Source: Aphrocallistes beatrix (taxonomy: Eukaryota; Porifera; Hexactinellida; Sceptrulophora; Aphrocallistidae). Taken from it: 64,000 bases of DNA. The notes beneath the pieces are model-generated. The model worked only from the letters and a program-made list of their open reading frames with translations, did no database searches and was not told the DNA's origin. The translations under genes and the position numbers were made by a program. The DNA lies in assembly GCA_963281255.1 (NCBI GenBank), contig OY725497.1, positions 1,922,001 through 1,986,000 on the forward strand, in the 5' to 3' direction. Shown piece after piece: positions 33,149 to 44,340 of this stretch (its first letter is position 1; the number at the start of each line of letters is the position of its first letter).

Positions 33149-33620
33149 TTTTTATCAGGAATATAGATAGATTTGGCAAAATATAGTATGCTAACTGAAT
33201 TGGTATAGTTAAATGTATTGGTGTAGCATAATTTATTTTAATTATCTCATCAAGTGTGACGAACATGCTTCTAAACAAACAAAATAAAGCTGAAAGGATA
33301 AAATATTATTAAAAAAACCCAAGTTAAATGGAAATATAAAATATAATTTTTTTTGCGAGAGAAATATTTGTTTTAGTATAGATTCAGATTAGCCATAAAA
33401 TTCTGAGTAAGAAAATCCAAAAATCTCAATGACCGTATTTTTTTAATCAAAAATTGGTTTTAGTTACCTGTGACTTGACAGTAAAGGAAACGTTACAGAC
33501 GGTACATCTTGCAGTGTTAAAACTAACTTTCGCCAACCACCCGATATTAGAGGGTTCGTCAAGCCATTGAATATTAAATGAACACTCCCTTCTTGCTTTC
33601 TTTGGCCCTTTTTTAGTCAT

Positions 33621-34210
33621 CTTCTAAGTGAAACTGAGTGTGATTTGTATCAATAACTTATCGTCAAAATATACAGAATACATAAATAATCAAGAGAAAT
33701 TATAAATTATATTTCGTCTATTAGTTATTGCGGGTAAACTAAAATCGAGAATAAAATTTGAAATAACAATTTGAATGTAGGTAATTCACTGTAAACCAGA
33801 GCTGCAAACACATAAAATGACCCTTGCCCCACGTGACTACATATCTACATATCATAATTCATTGTTGAAGCCATTGAACACAGAAACAAAAAGAAGATTC
33901 CAAGTATACTCATTACGAAACATGTTAGGCAAGTTAGGGTCAGTACTCAGTAGTATACGTACACTATGGTAGCATTACAAATCAGTAATAATCCAAATTT
34001 CACAAACTTGCACTCTTTCTTCAAATATTAGAGAGTGACACGTTTGCAGCAGAGCAATAGCTACGTAACTAAATAACTTAGATACGGATAGAATATATTG
34101 ACAGTCCTGAGTAGTGAGTAGTCGGACAGGACTCAAAATTCTCCAAACCCGGACAAATTCATCCCATTCCCGGACAAATGGCTCGAAACCCGAACGTCTG
34201 GCAACCCTAG
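33621..34210 (-). other. 5' non-coding region of the hAT element
   Basis: From the hAT terminus at 34210 to the transposase ATG, AT-rich. It includes repeated GTCCGGG/CCCGGACAAAT motifs at 34130-34195 that may be subterminal transposase sites. Confidence 0.45.
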
Positions 34211-34298
34211 TCATAATATATAACTAGTAAGATATATGCTACTTATCAATCCCCATTCAGGTTTACTATATTTATCAATTTGTTTCACTAATCTAGAA

Positions 34299-34893
34299 AT
34301 GGCTACAAAAATAGGAGAAGATTCAAAATTATCTCATGCCCTATTTATTGGTCTTATTTGTACGGATCACAAATATATTCTACCTTCATTTCCTCCAGAA
34401 TATTCTGAATCCAAATCATCTTCATATATACGCTCAAGAGGAGGGAACGCTTCTACTAATTCTATTATAATGTCACAACTTGGTTGGAAGCATGTCGAAT
34501 TTTATGGAAGTATAGGTGATAATATTGATACTCAATTTTGTTTGGCCGAATTATCACGTTTTGGTGTTTCTAGTCAAAATTGCGTAAAAAGACTTAAGTT
34601 TTATTTACCTAATACATGTGCCATCATCAACAAACAAAAAGGTTCAAGAACTCTTATTCATCATCGTGGAGTTTTTCCTGAGTTGGTATATAATGAATTT
34701 TCAAAATTGGATCTTTCTAAATATACACTCTTACATTTTGAAGGGAGACCAAATACTTGTGAAATTTCTCGAATGATCTCACATGTTGAAAAATGGAATG
34801 AAACAATTTCAAAAAAAGTAATAATATCCTTTGAAATGGAGAAATCCAGGGATTTCGCTGATATTATTTCTAAAGTTGATATTTTATTTATAG
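34299..34893 (+). CDS. KHK: Ketohexokinase, exon 1 (residues 1-198)
   Basis: Ketohexokinase (fructokinase) phosphorylates fructose to fructose-1-phosphate in the cytosol. The first in-frame ATG that fits the family is at 34299; 21 further codons are open upstream. Visible PfkB features are ALFIGLICTDH (first strand of the Rossmann-like core), RSRGGNASTNS at 47-55 (sugar-binding GGNAS), LGWKHVEFYGSIGDN, CAIINKQKGSRTLI and LLHFEGRPN, all in the order of animal KHK. The exon ends at ATAG|GTTAGT, phase 1. The next exon is 14.8 kb away and the junction rebuilds the FIGKD motif (human FVSKD). The end of a hAT element lies only about 90 bases before the ATG, so the promoter or an upstream exon may be disturbed or supplied by it. 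Confidence 0.85.
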
Positions 34894-35380
34894 GTTAGTT
34901 GAAAAGCATTTTTTGGCATAATATATTGTTTCAAATATTCGCGATTTTCAACTTTTATTCTGAAATGTAATACTATACACACAGTCAAAAAGTGAAATTA
35001 TCCGCGAAATAGGGGGTGCCATTATGTCTCTTTGATTTGTTCACCCTTCATGAATCAATTTCGTATTATCATGCAATTATTTTGTTCTAATTATTGAAAA
35101 TGCAAATTTGTCCCTATTTCAGATAATTTTCATTTCAATATACTTAAGGTTAGGAATCAACTTAGGATACTTAATTAGATTTCCCTTGAAAACAAGGCTT
35201 TATTACAAAATAATACATAAAACTATTATTTGAATAGAAAAATTCATTAAATAATATGTTCGATTTGCTGTCCGTTTTTTAAAGATAAATCGATTTTGAA
35301 GCGCATGGCAAAGTTTGGAATTACTTTCTTTCACGTAAGACGTATCATAGTATACATCTTAGATATTCTTTATCTCTCAT

Positions 35381-35766
35381 GTACTACTGTTGGATTATAT
35401 ATTTACTGCCATGATATTCTTGCTACCATTAAGGTAGTGAAACAATCGCGCCCAAATTTAACTGAGCGTCACATTTTAATGACACGCGACATAATTTAGT
35501 TTGGTAAGACCCATATGGAACATAGATGCAAAAATTTCAGGCGACACAATAATATATATCGTCTTACCATACTAAATTGTGTTGGTGATAATAAATTGAG
35601 GTCGCGCCACTAAATTATGTTGCGTGCCTTCAAATTTTTATCTTGCCATCAAACTATGTCGCATGCCATTAAATTATGACACTCGACTCAATTTGATAGT
35701 GATTGTTTGACTAACCTAATGGTAGTAAACATATCATGGTAGTATAAATATCATACAACAGTACTG
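35381..35766. mobile_element. Inverted-repeat MITE, about 386 bp
   Basis: Left arm blocks TGCTACCATTAAGGTAGTGA and the preceding ATGATATTCT recur inverted at the right (CTAACCTAATGGTAGTAA, ATATCATGG). The arms are about 80 bases. Interior ATTATGTCGC/AAATTATGTTGCGTGCC units repeat. Non-coding; the 67-codon frame at 35296 runs into it and is not a gene. Confidence 0.5.
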
Positions 35767-35997
35767 TGAGCTCTCTATGCTTATTTATGTATACTCTATC
35801 TTGGCATACCCCCATAAAAAAGGTCTAAGGTATGGTGAGTTTGGAGCCCACTGATTTTTAGTCCCAATAATTGACTGACTTTTTATTGAAGTTAAACAAT
35901 TCTGTTATTTCCATTCATGTAATTTCTTTAATATTTGCAATTATCATTTGTCATTTCTAGTTAACTTTATTGAATATTATTAAAGGATTGTTAAGGT

Positions 35998-36545
35998 TGG
36001 CTTTTACTATAATAGCTAACTTTTGACTTTTTAAACCGATTCATTTAATTTTTTCATTGCAAATTTGAATCGCCGAGTTATCTGCAAAACTGCATTAATA
36101 ATTGAAATAATTCAACAGATAATTTTAAAAAAACAATTGGCCATTTTACAAGGAAGAAATCGGACACAATATGCTTACAACCCTTTAGAAACTTTTCAAA
36201 TTCTTTCATAAATTCATGATCCTTCAAATGAACAGACATTTTTTTTGAAAATTTGAAAATTGTTAAAAATTCACACTAAAACACATTTTTTTGTAATATC
36301 AAAAATATGTTTGTTCATTTTGTTCTACTCTTCGAGATCTATCAAAAAGCTGATATTTCGCTTCTATTTTGAATTTACAATAAGTTATCACATTTATAAG
36401 TGCCGAAAAAAATGCTCAGAAAATAGGATTTTAAAAATATTTATATATATCCCTCTATTTCCATTAGTTTTAACTCCTTTGTAATATTAAATAACATGCA
36501 GATATCCTTATTCGACAACATATAGCAGTACTTAACTTCAAAATA
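35998..36545 (+). repeat. Repeat family A, 5' part
   Basis: GGTTGGCTTTTACTATAATA follows TTAA, then the CCGATTCATTTAATTTTTTC, GGAAGAAATCGGACACAATA and TTCGAGATCTATCAAAAA blocks of family A. Truncated on the right. Confidence 0.55.
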
Positions 36546-36628
36546 TGGTATTTCAAAAATACACTTTTTGGGACTCTGTAGTTAGTATAAAAATTAATAC
36601 ATAGTATGAGTTTTCGAACTACTAGGAG

Positions 36629-36940
36629 CATAAGCGTCGTAACCCACCCGGTTACCCGGCAATGGTCGGGCGGCCCAGAGTGAATGCCGGGTGCTATCCG
36701 GTCTAATGCCGGATGCTACCCGGTAAAAAGACCGGGTACTACCCGGTAAAAAGCTTAGTGCTATTATGTACTGATAATTGACTGTTGCTAATTCTTCATG
36801 TAGATCAAGGGTTCTCGGCCCATTTGGCTGACGGTGACGCTGGATCAGCTGAAGATACGGCCCGATTAACTGACTGAACGGCCCTGGATTATTGTGGCCG
36901 GGCAGTCCAAGGGTAGGAAATAAAATTTACGACGCCTATG
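36629..36940. mobile_element. hAT-like MITE, 312 bp, GC-rich core
   Basis: Ends CATAAGCGTCGTAA and (inverted) CATAGGCGTCGTAA, with a perfect 8-bp duplication ACTAGGAG (36621-36628 and 36941-36948). The core repeats GCTACCCGGTAAAAAG and CCGGGTACTACCCGGT. Related ends occur at 61100-61257. Confidence 0.72.
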
Positions 36941-37445
36941 ACTAGGAGTGAACATGAAGTTATACAGGATCACCCGAAATTAACGCAGCACTTTTCAAAA
37001 ATATCACTTATTTAAGATATCATACTGGAATATTTAAAAAATAACCTTTGAACTTATCATATGCAAATAGAGTATACAATTGTGAAGAGTACTTTGCAAG
37101 GATCATTTCGATACTCAGTAGATATTGGATATAGTGATAGTGCCGGGTACAGGCAATTTTTCATCAAATTATCACTTTACTCAATAAAATTAGTATGGAA
37201 TATCATCCACTGGAACACCTCAAACCGAACAAAATTATCACTATATTCAATATATCACTCTATCTAATATCACTATATCCAATATTTACTGTATCACAAA
37301 TAACCAATATGTTAAATTTTACCCAAAAAAAAGTGTTATGAAGTGTTATATTACTTTTGGATGGCTCTGTAGTTACTCAAAGTCAAGAGGGAGAGAACAG
37401 TTTTTCAATCAATTCGTTACAGAGATATATATATGCATATATATA

Positions 37446-38789
37446 CAGGGTGTCCAGAAATTATTGGCACCTTATGATATTATTCTTGACTTACCATATT
37501 TAGTATAACCATACTCTATATCCTTTCAACCTTCATATTATTCTATTGCGCCGCGGTAATAGCTATTATTTAAAAAGTAATGGCTATAAATTTATTTATT
37601 TTTGAATTTTTTTTGCTAAAATTTAATTTTTGTGGATTTTTAAAAAAATTTTTAGCGTTATATTTATGAGTATCGAAATTCGCATGCGTGCCGTAGGCAT
37701 GCTAGAAGGTGGATTAACGCAGAAAGGAGTAGCTAGCAGACTAGGCAAAGGTATTCGAACAATCAAAAGGTGGTGGAAGAGACATATCAACAACGAAAGT
37801 CTCCACCATAGACCTGGCGCCGGCTGTTCAATCAAGCTCAATCCTGTCGCTAAAATGATAATTGGCAAATCCCTTGGGAAGCGACACCAGTCCACTAGAA
37901 GATTGACTGCGAAACTTAAATCTAAGGGATATTCTATATCAAAAAGCTCTGTACATTCACATTTATCAAAACGCCTCAGAGCTAAGGCATTCAAACGTCC
38001 TAAACAGCCAAGATTGACACAAAATCAGAAGGAAAAGAGGCTCAACTTCTGTCGAAAATATAGTAAATGGAATGTTGATGATTGGAGAGCTATTCTCTGG
38101 ACAAATGAGTCTCCCTTTGAATTATTTCATTCAACAAATCCACAAAATGATCGAATTTGGTGTTTAATTCTTGGTCACACCACAGGAAAAGGTGAAATTC
38201 CCTCCAAAAATCATGGTGTGGGGCATGATGAGTCACCAGGCACTCTCAGAATTACATAGTATTCCACCCAAACAAACTGTGAATGCTTCCTATTATATAT
38301 CTGAAATATTAGCTAAAACCTGTAAAGAGGCAGTGAAAAGAAAATGGAAAATAGGTACAATTCTTCAACGGAGAATGATTGCAAACTCGTAACGGGCCAC
38401 TTTGATGCAGGATGGTGCTCCATCTCACAGGGCAAAAATTACTCAAGAATGGTGTCGGACAAATTCATCAAATTTCTGGGCAAAGGAAGAATGGCCAGGT
38501 AATTCTCCGGACTTGAACCCAATGGAGAATCTGTGGGCTATTCTCAAACAGAAGCTTGATGAGTTACCTCAATCAAAGAACCTGGAAGACCTCAAATCTT
38601 CTTTGAAATTTGCTTGGTCCAGCATTGAGCCATCATGTCTGGATAGATTAGTCTCAGGGATGCCTGATGGGATCAAGAAGTGCATAGAACTAACTGGTGA
38701 TTATATTGAGAAATGATTTCTGCGATAGTTTATCATGATTTGCATTTGTAGTAGATTAAGTAAGGTGCCAATAATTTCTGGACACCCTG
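37446..38789 (+). mobile_element. Full-length Tc1-like element, 1344 bp, inactive
   Basis: Ends CAGGGTGTCCAGAAATTATT and its inverse, next to TA on both sides. The transposase inside is damaged. Confidence 0.82.
37630..38716 (+). pseudogene. Tc1-like transposase, DD37E type, broken
   Basis: The N-terminus contains ASRLGKGIRTIKRWWKRH and a second helix-turn-helix (STRRLTAKLKSKGYSISKSS). Motifs in order: WTNESPFELF, where Asn replaces the first catalytic Asp; a frameshift near 38170; KIMVWGMMS; a TAA stop at 38390-38392; MQDGAPSHRA (second Asp); and SPDLNPMENLWAILK (Glu), with 37 residues between the last two. A catalytic substitution, a frameshift and a stop mean it is inactive. It belongs to a different branch from the Tc1 at 27349, which is DD34E. 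Confidence 0.8.
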
Positions 38790-38848
38790 TATATAAATAA
38801 ATAAATAAATATATAAATAATTATACATTATTCGAGTTTTAATCATAA

Positions 38849-39427
38849 CAAGCGCGCTTCGCTTGTTTGCGCTGCGCGGCTGGCGGACAGAGATGTTATT
38901 CTATTATAATTAATCAATGGTGACCACAGGCGCCCTTCGGGCGCCTGTGGTCACCATTGATTAATTATAAGAGAAATAACATCTCTAAATACGTCTGTCC
39001 TACTGTATAATCGATATCGCACAAAAATCACCAAATTTATCAATTTTTAAAATTTTGATGAGTAATGATGACGTTATAACAGAAATTTCAGTTTTTGATT
39101 TTAACGCAATTTAGGTGATAGAAAGCTGAAATTATAATTGAATGTGTTATGTATATATTAATATTCTTCACCTATGATTAGACTATTATCAAATATGATG
39201 ACTCATCACTTTGTTATGACGTAATCATTATGCATCAAAATTTGAATAATTGACAATTTTATGATTTTTTGAGTGATATCGATTATAACAGTAAGACATA
39301 CATATTTAGAGATGATATCAACCTTACAATGAATCAATGTGACACTAGACACCCAAAGGGTGACTCTGGCAGACACAAAGTGTCCGCCAGCCGCGCTACG
39401 CAAGCAAGCGAAGCGCGTTTGTCTATT
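38849..39427. repeat. Family C foldback composite
   Basis: Opens with CAAGCGCGCTTCGCTTG and closes with AAGCAAGCGAAGCGCGTTTG, so two family C 3' ends face outward. Bases 38889-38986 form a near-perfect 98-base palindrome centred on GGCGCCCTTCGGGCGCC. The two halves probably derive from two copies joined head to head. Confidence 0.6.
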
Positions 39428-39483
39428 ATAATCTTAAATGATAGGAGATACGGTAATATATTGATTTCTGAAACATCTCTTTG

Positions 39484-40560
39484 TCAGTTCCTGAGAAATA
39501 GAAGTCTTATCAGCATGAAGTGGTAGGACCTGTTGCTGGCGTAAGTCGAAACATGAGATAGCCTACGGAAGAGTGAGCGTTGGTCATTACTGGATTCACT
39601 GATCCAATCAGAATAGAACCTGCGATGTTCCCTGTTCATCAGGTCAGATTCCTCTGATGTTGAATTCAGCCAAATGGTCAGGGTCATTAGACTGCGCCAC
39701 TTCCGTTCAGCCTTCCTTCTCGCTGTCTTGGCTTACACGGGGGCGGGTGACGATGGTTTTGTTTCGCGAAAGAGCATGCTGATCATATATGGAAGATAGA
39801 GTACTGTTATATGATGCTATAAGTTCCTCAAGATGTTCAGGTGGTTTAGCACAGAGAGATTGGGTTGATGAAATTGGATCGATAGGTAGTAACCTCCTGT
39901 GAGGAAGGAGAAGTTTTGGAAAGCGAGAGACTATGAGAGATGGAGAAATGGTTGCAGAATAGATGGCCTGGGGCTGGATCAAAGGGGATGATGCTGTCAG
40001 CAGAACGGGATATTTCAGATCGAGAGTGTGAGCCTTCTCATGTGTTGGCTGATTCACATGCTTGATTAAAGATAGAGAACGCAGGAGCTCGGAGAATTGT
40101 ATAGAATCAGACGGGATGTCAACATGGATGTTGAAGTCTCCAGTTATTATTAGGGGTCCTCGCATAAGAGGATGAGTTCAAGGAGGGATGAAAACTGTTG
40201 AGGAAGGTAGATATAGAAATACGATGGTTCTTGAGTAGGGCGGCCAATATATTCGGATAATACGAAGGGAGATTTCAGAAGAAGAGATAGTCCAATCCGA
40301 GAACTCAAAAGATGCATTGCACTTCACAATGAAGGAATCATGACAGAGAAGAGCAGTGTCCCCCACCTTGACGATGCGCTGACCTAGCACGATCAAGGAG
40401 TTTGTAGCCGGGTGGAGTGCTTTCAACTCTCATGGCAGCATCTCTTAACGTAAACCAGGTATCAGTGAAAGATGTAATAGGCTTGATGTAATAAGATTGG
40501 ATGGATTTCGACCCTAAAAAATACGCATGGTGTTAGGCAAGAGGGAAGGAGAATGAACGC
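39484..40560 (-). pseudogene. LINE (CR1/L2-like) endonuclease region, truncated
   Basis: Minus-strand fragments in order are FEFSDWTISSSEISLRIIRI then YWPPYS (40330-40230), LIITGDFNIHVDIPSDS (40156-40106) and VNQPTHEKAHTLDL (40055-40010). The last part, from 39687, contains YSDWISESSNDQRSLFRRLS. These are the late motifs of the apurinic-type endonuclease (GDFN.H.D, HTLDL) and the linker before the reverse transcriptase in CR1/L2-like LINEs. There are several frameshifts, and the reverse transcriptase is absent. It is the only retroelement protein I see in the window. Confidence 0.65.
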
Positions 40561-40729
40561 ATGTGAATTCTTTTATTTATCCTTAATAATTAATTTTAAA
40601 TTGTTCTTAACATTTAACTTAAAATCATCTCGAGACTTTAAAATTTCAAAATTAAACGTCTTTTTAAATAAAAAGCCGAAATTAGTTTGAGATATATTAT
40701 TGAAAATTTTTTAGAGCTATTACATATCA

Positions 40730-41100
40730 CAAGCGCGCTTCGCTTGCTCTCGCTGCGCAGCTGGCGGACAGTTTTTGTCGGCCGGAGGCGCCACATTGAT
40801 TAATTTTAAGGGAGATAACATCTCTGAATACATCTGTCTCGCTGTTATAATGGGTATCGTAATATGCACATTTTATTAAAATTTCAGCCTTCGATCACTT
40901 AAAATGGCTGAGTTATAATCGACAAACTGAAATTTCTATTTCTAGAAAAGGTGATAATGACGTAATAATTCCATGATGAGTCGACATTTGGTGTGAGCTC
41001 AGAACTTAGTGGAGCCATAGCCAAAAGACTCCCACATGCCAAAAATCAGCTTTCTGTGCCTGGCAGTTTCTTCAATTCATTCGTTACACACATCTTATAT
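40730..41100 (-). repeat. Family C repeat, partial
   Basis: Starts CAAGCGCGCTTCGCTTG and contains GGCTGAGTTAT, CATGATGAGTCGACATTTGG and CTTCAATTCATTCGTTACA. The TA tract and 5' end are replaced by different sequence from 41100. Confidence 0.5.
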
Positions 41101-41938
41101 ATTAAAGCGCTATGATTTTTTGTTTGTTTGTGTGTCTGTCCGAATTGATTGGAAAATTGGCAAGTCGTAGAGATACGAAAATTGGCATGTAGGTGTCAAA
41201 TGATATGGCTACGATTAAGAAGGGACCACGATTAAGATCTAAGCGAAATTTTTCAAACCTCTGCAAAAAAAATGGAAACAAATTACAAATTTTTACACCT
41301 TTTCTATACTAAATAGATGACTACACTATCACAATAGAAATCATTGTACGACACTACAATAGATTGTCATTGTTATTAATACTTCAAAGCCACAACTTAT
41401 GTTAGATATCTTAAATGTATTAAAGTGTAGAGCAATAAAAAATTGTGTGCATTTTTTCACACCTTTATATACATATTTCAAACCATTCGACGAATTTTGA
41501 AAAATAAGCTAGAGACTAGCTTCCAACGGGAACATGGAGTTTTTAGGGGTGTAGATCTCGAATATCATATTTTCAAGTAAGTTTGATAATTAATGTGTTT
41601 ACTTTTGTTTACAATAGATACATAAAGTAAACAAATTACAAAAATAGGCTAGAGACTAGCTTCCAACGGTTGACATGGGGTTTTCAGAGGTGTAGATTTC
41701 AAATATCAAATTTTCGGGTAAATTTGATAATTCATTTGTCTACTTTTGTTTACATTAGATTCATAAAGTAAACAAATCTCAAAAATATGCTAGAAACTTG
41801 ATTTAAACGGTTGACATAGGGTTTTCTGGGGTGTAGATTTCAAATATCAAATTTTCGATTAAATTTGATAATTAATTTGTTTACTTTTGTTTACAATAGA
41901 TACTTAAAGTTATTAAATTACAAAAATATGGTAGAGAC

Positions 41939-43029
41939 CAGTGGCGTACCGTGACCAAATGCCGCCCGGGGCGGGAATTTTAGAAAGCCGCGTTGCCGCC
42001 CCTAAGTGTGAATTATTTAAATTATAACTTCGCGATTCACTTTCCTATTTGCTTTATTTTGCTTAACAATATTCTAATAACTCGCTACAAATGGTTAACA
42101 AATAGTTCTTCTCGCTTTCAATGCTGCTCATTATTTGAAATTGCATGATGAAATCTGAATAGTTAATATATTAAAACACGCAAGAAATCTATAAATGCGA
42201 CTTAATATTGTCATTTATATTTCTTACAGTTAATAATACCACTTCTACAAGTATTATGACTATTATGTTATTATGTTATTACAGTAAGGTTGTGGTTTGT
42301 ATACGAATATATGTTTTCATTATTTCAGAAATTGAAATCATTACATTTGATTTAGAAGGATTCTTAATTATAGAAGTGCAGTTATCAATTGTTATTTGTG
42401 AATTGGCAATAGTGCAAATTGTCAACAGACAATAAACTTTGATCAATTTAATTCAACACTGGATTTCTAGGGTATCGGTCACTTCGTACCCAACACTCTT
42501 TCGTACCTTAATTATGACACTTTCGTACCCAATACACTTTCGTACCCAATACTCTTTCGTACTCAATACACTTTCAGATTTGTGTTTTTATAAACACGAA
42601 ATTGTGTTTTTATAAAAACGAAATTGTGTTTTTATAAATACGAAATTGTGTTTTTATAAAAACGAAATTGTGTTTTTATAAATACGAAATTGTGTTTTCA
42701 TAAATACGAAATTGTGTTTTTATAAATACGAAATTGTGTTAGGTACGAAATTGTAATGAGTACGAAATTGTATTAGGTACGAAATTGTGTTAGGTACGAA
42801 ATTGTAATGAGTACGAAATTGTATTAGGTACGAAATTGTGTTAGGTACGAAATTGCAATTAAGTACGAAATGGAAAGAGTACGAAATGGTTTAGGTGCGA
42901 AATGACTTGTATTCGATTTCTACATGCATTAGGAGAATTTAATTTAAAGTTGTAAATGCAATTTGCCGCCCCCTCGAAGTGCCGCCCGGGGCGGGCCGCC
43001 CTCCCGCCCCCCCCCACGGTACGCCACTG
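41939..43029. mobile_element. Non-autonomous hAT element, 1091 bp
   Basis: Ends CAGTGGCGTACCGTG and its inverse with CCGCCCGGGGCGGG near both ends. Flanks are GTAGAGAC and CTAGAGAC (8-bp duplication, one mismatch). It contains AT-rich sequence and two short tandem arrays. The 75-codon frame at 42208 has no domain signature. Confidence 0.75.
42474..42905. repeat. Short tandem arrays of TACGAAA units
   Basis: TTTCGTACCCAATACACT units at 42480-42570 are followed by seven or so AAATACGAAATTGTGTTTTT units (42585-42738) and then GTACGAAATTGTATTAG units to 42905. The first and last blocks are inverses. They may be hAT subterminal repeats. Confidence 0.6.
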
Positions 43030-43139
43030 CTAGAGACTAACTTCCAACGGTTGACAGGGGGGGTTTTAGAGAATTTTAAGAAATTATTCGTTAACCTTTG
43101 TTTACAATACATATTTATATAAAGGAAAACAAATTCCCA

Positions 43140-43228
43140 AAATAGGTTAGATTGAGTAACTTCAGGCGCCCGCAGGGCTACCCTGCGGACACGCAGCGCA
43201 AGCAAGCGAAGCGCGCTTGTATATATAT
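43140..43228 (+). repeat. Family C 3' end
   Basis: CCCAAAATAGGTTAGATTGA through GCAAGCGAAGCGCGCTTG, as at 9518-9612, followed by a TA tract. Confidence 0.55.
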
Positions 43229-43432
43229 ATATACGTATACTAAGGGAGATTTCAATATGTTCTAGGCCCAATGGTATATTTTGGACCCTAGCAACTCTAT
43301 TATTTACACTTCGTTATATTAGTTACCCACAACGATTGCCTACACAACACTGTTTAGATAATTCAATTCTGTCATCTACTTTTTCCATAGCGTCATTTCT
43401 TACATACCTAATTTTCGTTCCTTATCATAAAA

Positions 43433-44340
43433 ATGACTTCTCAATACCTAACTGAGAGCAGTGATAAAGTTCTGCACACGTTCGAGAGAAACGCCCCTTG
43501 ACATATTCAGTAAAATGGCACAAGTTTACGGTGAAGATACTTTCATATTCATGCGTGAAAGACTGGGAAAAGCGCTTCCGTGAGTGTAGGGAGAGTCTTG
43601 AAGATGAGGCAAATTCTGGACGTCCAATTTATATTATTAATCCACAGACAATCGATCTGGTGAGAAATATAGTACACGATGATCCTCACTCTACCGTTGC
43701 AGAGATTGTTCATCATTTGACATCTCAACGCGAAGTGCTGATGAAATTCTAATCAACCATTTAGAATACAGAAAGATTTGTGCCAAAGAAATGTTGAAAA
43801 TGTACAAACATGCTGACTCACGGAGACTAGCTGAAATATGCACTGGCGATGATTTGGATTAGGCACCCTGAGCCTCTCACAAAGTCACAGAGCAAAACAT
43901 TGATCCCAAAAGGTGCAACCCCCAGTACAGTTCCCAGGCCCGACTTTCGATAAATGAAGGTGTTATATGCCATATTCTTCGATATGCAGGGTATAGTAGC
44001 CTCTATTTGTGTCCCCTATTACTGTACAATTTACGCAGAAGAATGCATTAAGGAGGTGGAGGAGCACTACTCTAGCAGAAGACCTAGCCGAGGTGCTAAG
44101 GGTATCCGATTATTGCATGATAATGCCCGACCTCACAAAGCCAAGGTAGTCAGCGACATGATTGCTTCAATTGGCATGATTGAGTTACCACATCCTCCTT
44201 ACAGTCCGGACCTTTCGCCATGTAACTTTTGGCTATTCAGTTATGTGAAAAAGCAGCTAGCAGGAAAGGTTATTAATACAAGACTGGCTCTGGGTTTTGA
44301 GCTTTCTACTAAGAGATACGTGAACCAAGCTTAACATCTC
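43433..44340 (+). pseudogene. mariner-like transposase, broken
   Basis: Plus-strand pieces follow mariner order: CVKDWEKRFRECRESLEDEA with SGRP (43555-43625), a second helix-turn-helix to 43752, and RRLAEICTGDD (43830-43857), where the first catalytic Asp motif (normally TGDETW) decays into a stop. Then come MKVLYAIFFDMQG (43954), LLHDNARPHKAK (second Asp) and SPDLSPCNFWLF, where Asn replaces the third Asp. At least two frame breaks. Clear terminal repeats were not found. Confidence 0.7.

Larger units (their letters stand above)
30550..33472 (+). mobile_element. Chapaev/CMC-like transposon, 2923 bp
   Basis: Ends CACAGGTAACTAAAACCAAT and its exact inverse; the terminal inverted repeats extend about 120 bases with few mismatches. 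ACTT flanks both sides (30546-30549 and 33473-33476): a 4-bp duplication. CAC-starting ends plus a 4-bp duplication fit the Chapaev branch of CMC elements. It encodes two overlapping frames, 31150-31935 and 31928-33148, and sits in the BED finger codons of a hAT transposase. Confidence 0.8.
29358..33620 (-). pseudogene. hAT transposase with BED finger, broken
   Basis: Start ATG 33618-33620 gives MTKKGPKKARREC, a basic N-terminus. A BED zinc finger follows: CTVCNVSFTVK before the insertion and YDGTAHRNSEKHK after it (C-x2-C and H-x5-H). When the Chapaev-like element is ignored, the frame continues exactly. Downstream come a frameshift near 30445, a stop (TAA, after GVMHQ), a good stretch (30367-30023, STDASNRGNLKLYPLALRYF) and another frameshift near 29965. 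It then recovers with CNCHVIHNSARFGCKVLS and HVPTRWLSLLPVLDRL. The hATC end is missing. The gene is dead; its relatives are also found as host genes (ZMYM/ZBED-like), but the visible decay argues against that here. Confidence 0.75.
29357..34210 (-). mobile_element. hAT element, 3' end lost, containing a Chapaev-like insertion
   Basis: The 5' terminus on the minus strand reads TAGGGTTGCCAGACGTTCGG at 34210, a widespread hAT end. The transposase follows from 33620, is interrupted at 33472-30550, and stops abruptly at the family C junction near 29357, so the 3' terminus and target duplication cannot be checked. Confidence 0.65.
37385..38848 (-). mobile_element. Family C 5' fragment carrying a Tc1-like element
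   Basis: CAATCAATTCGTTACAGAGATATATATA (37405-37432) and TTATTCGAGTTTTAATCAT (38830-38847) are the two sides of a family C 5' end. The TA tract between them holds the Tc1 copy at 37446-38789. The next family C copy begins at the very next base. Confidence 0.55.
41500..43140 (+). repeat. 140-bp tandem repeat, four copies, split by a hAT element
   Basis: Units start at about 41500, 41640, 41781 and 41921, each with CTAGAGACTAGCTTCCAACG, GGTGTAGATTTCAAATATCA and TTACTTTTGTTTACAATAGA. The fourth unit is cut at 41938 by the hAT element and resumes at 43030. Confidence 0.7.

Noticed and set aside
30550..33472. Transib or ProtoRAG assignment
   Set aside because: The target duplication is 4 bp (ACTT) and not 5 bp, and the motif order fits Chapaev/CMC better.
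42585..42738. Regular short repeats that look CRISPR-like
   Set aside because: Units are contiguous with no unique spacers, inside a hAT element of an animal genome.
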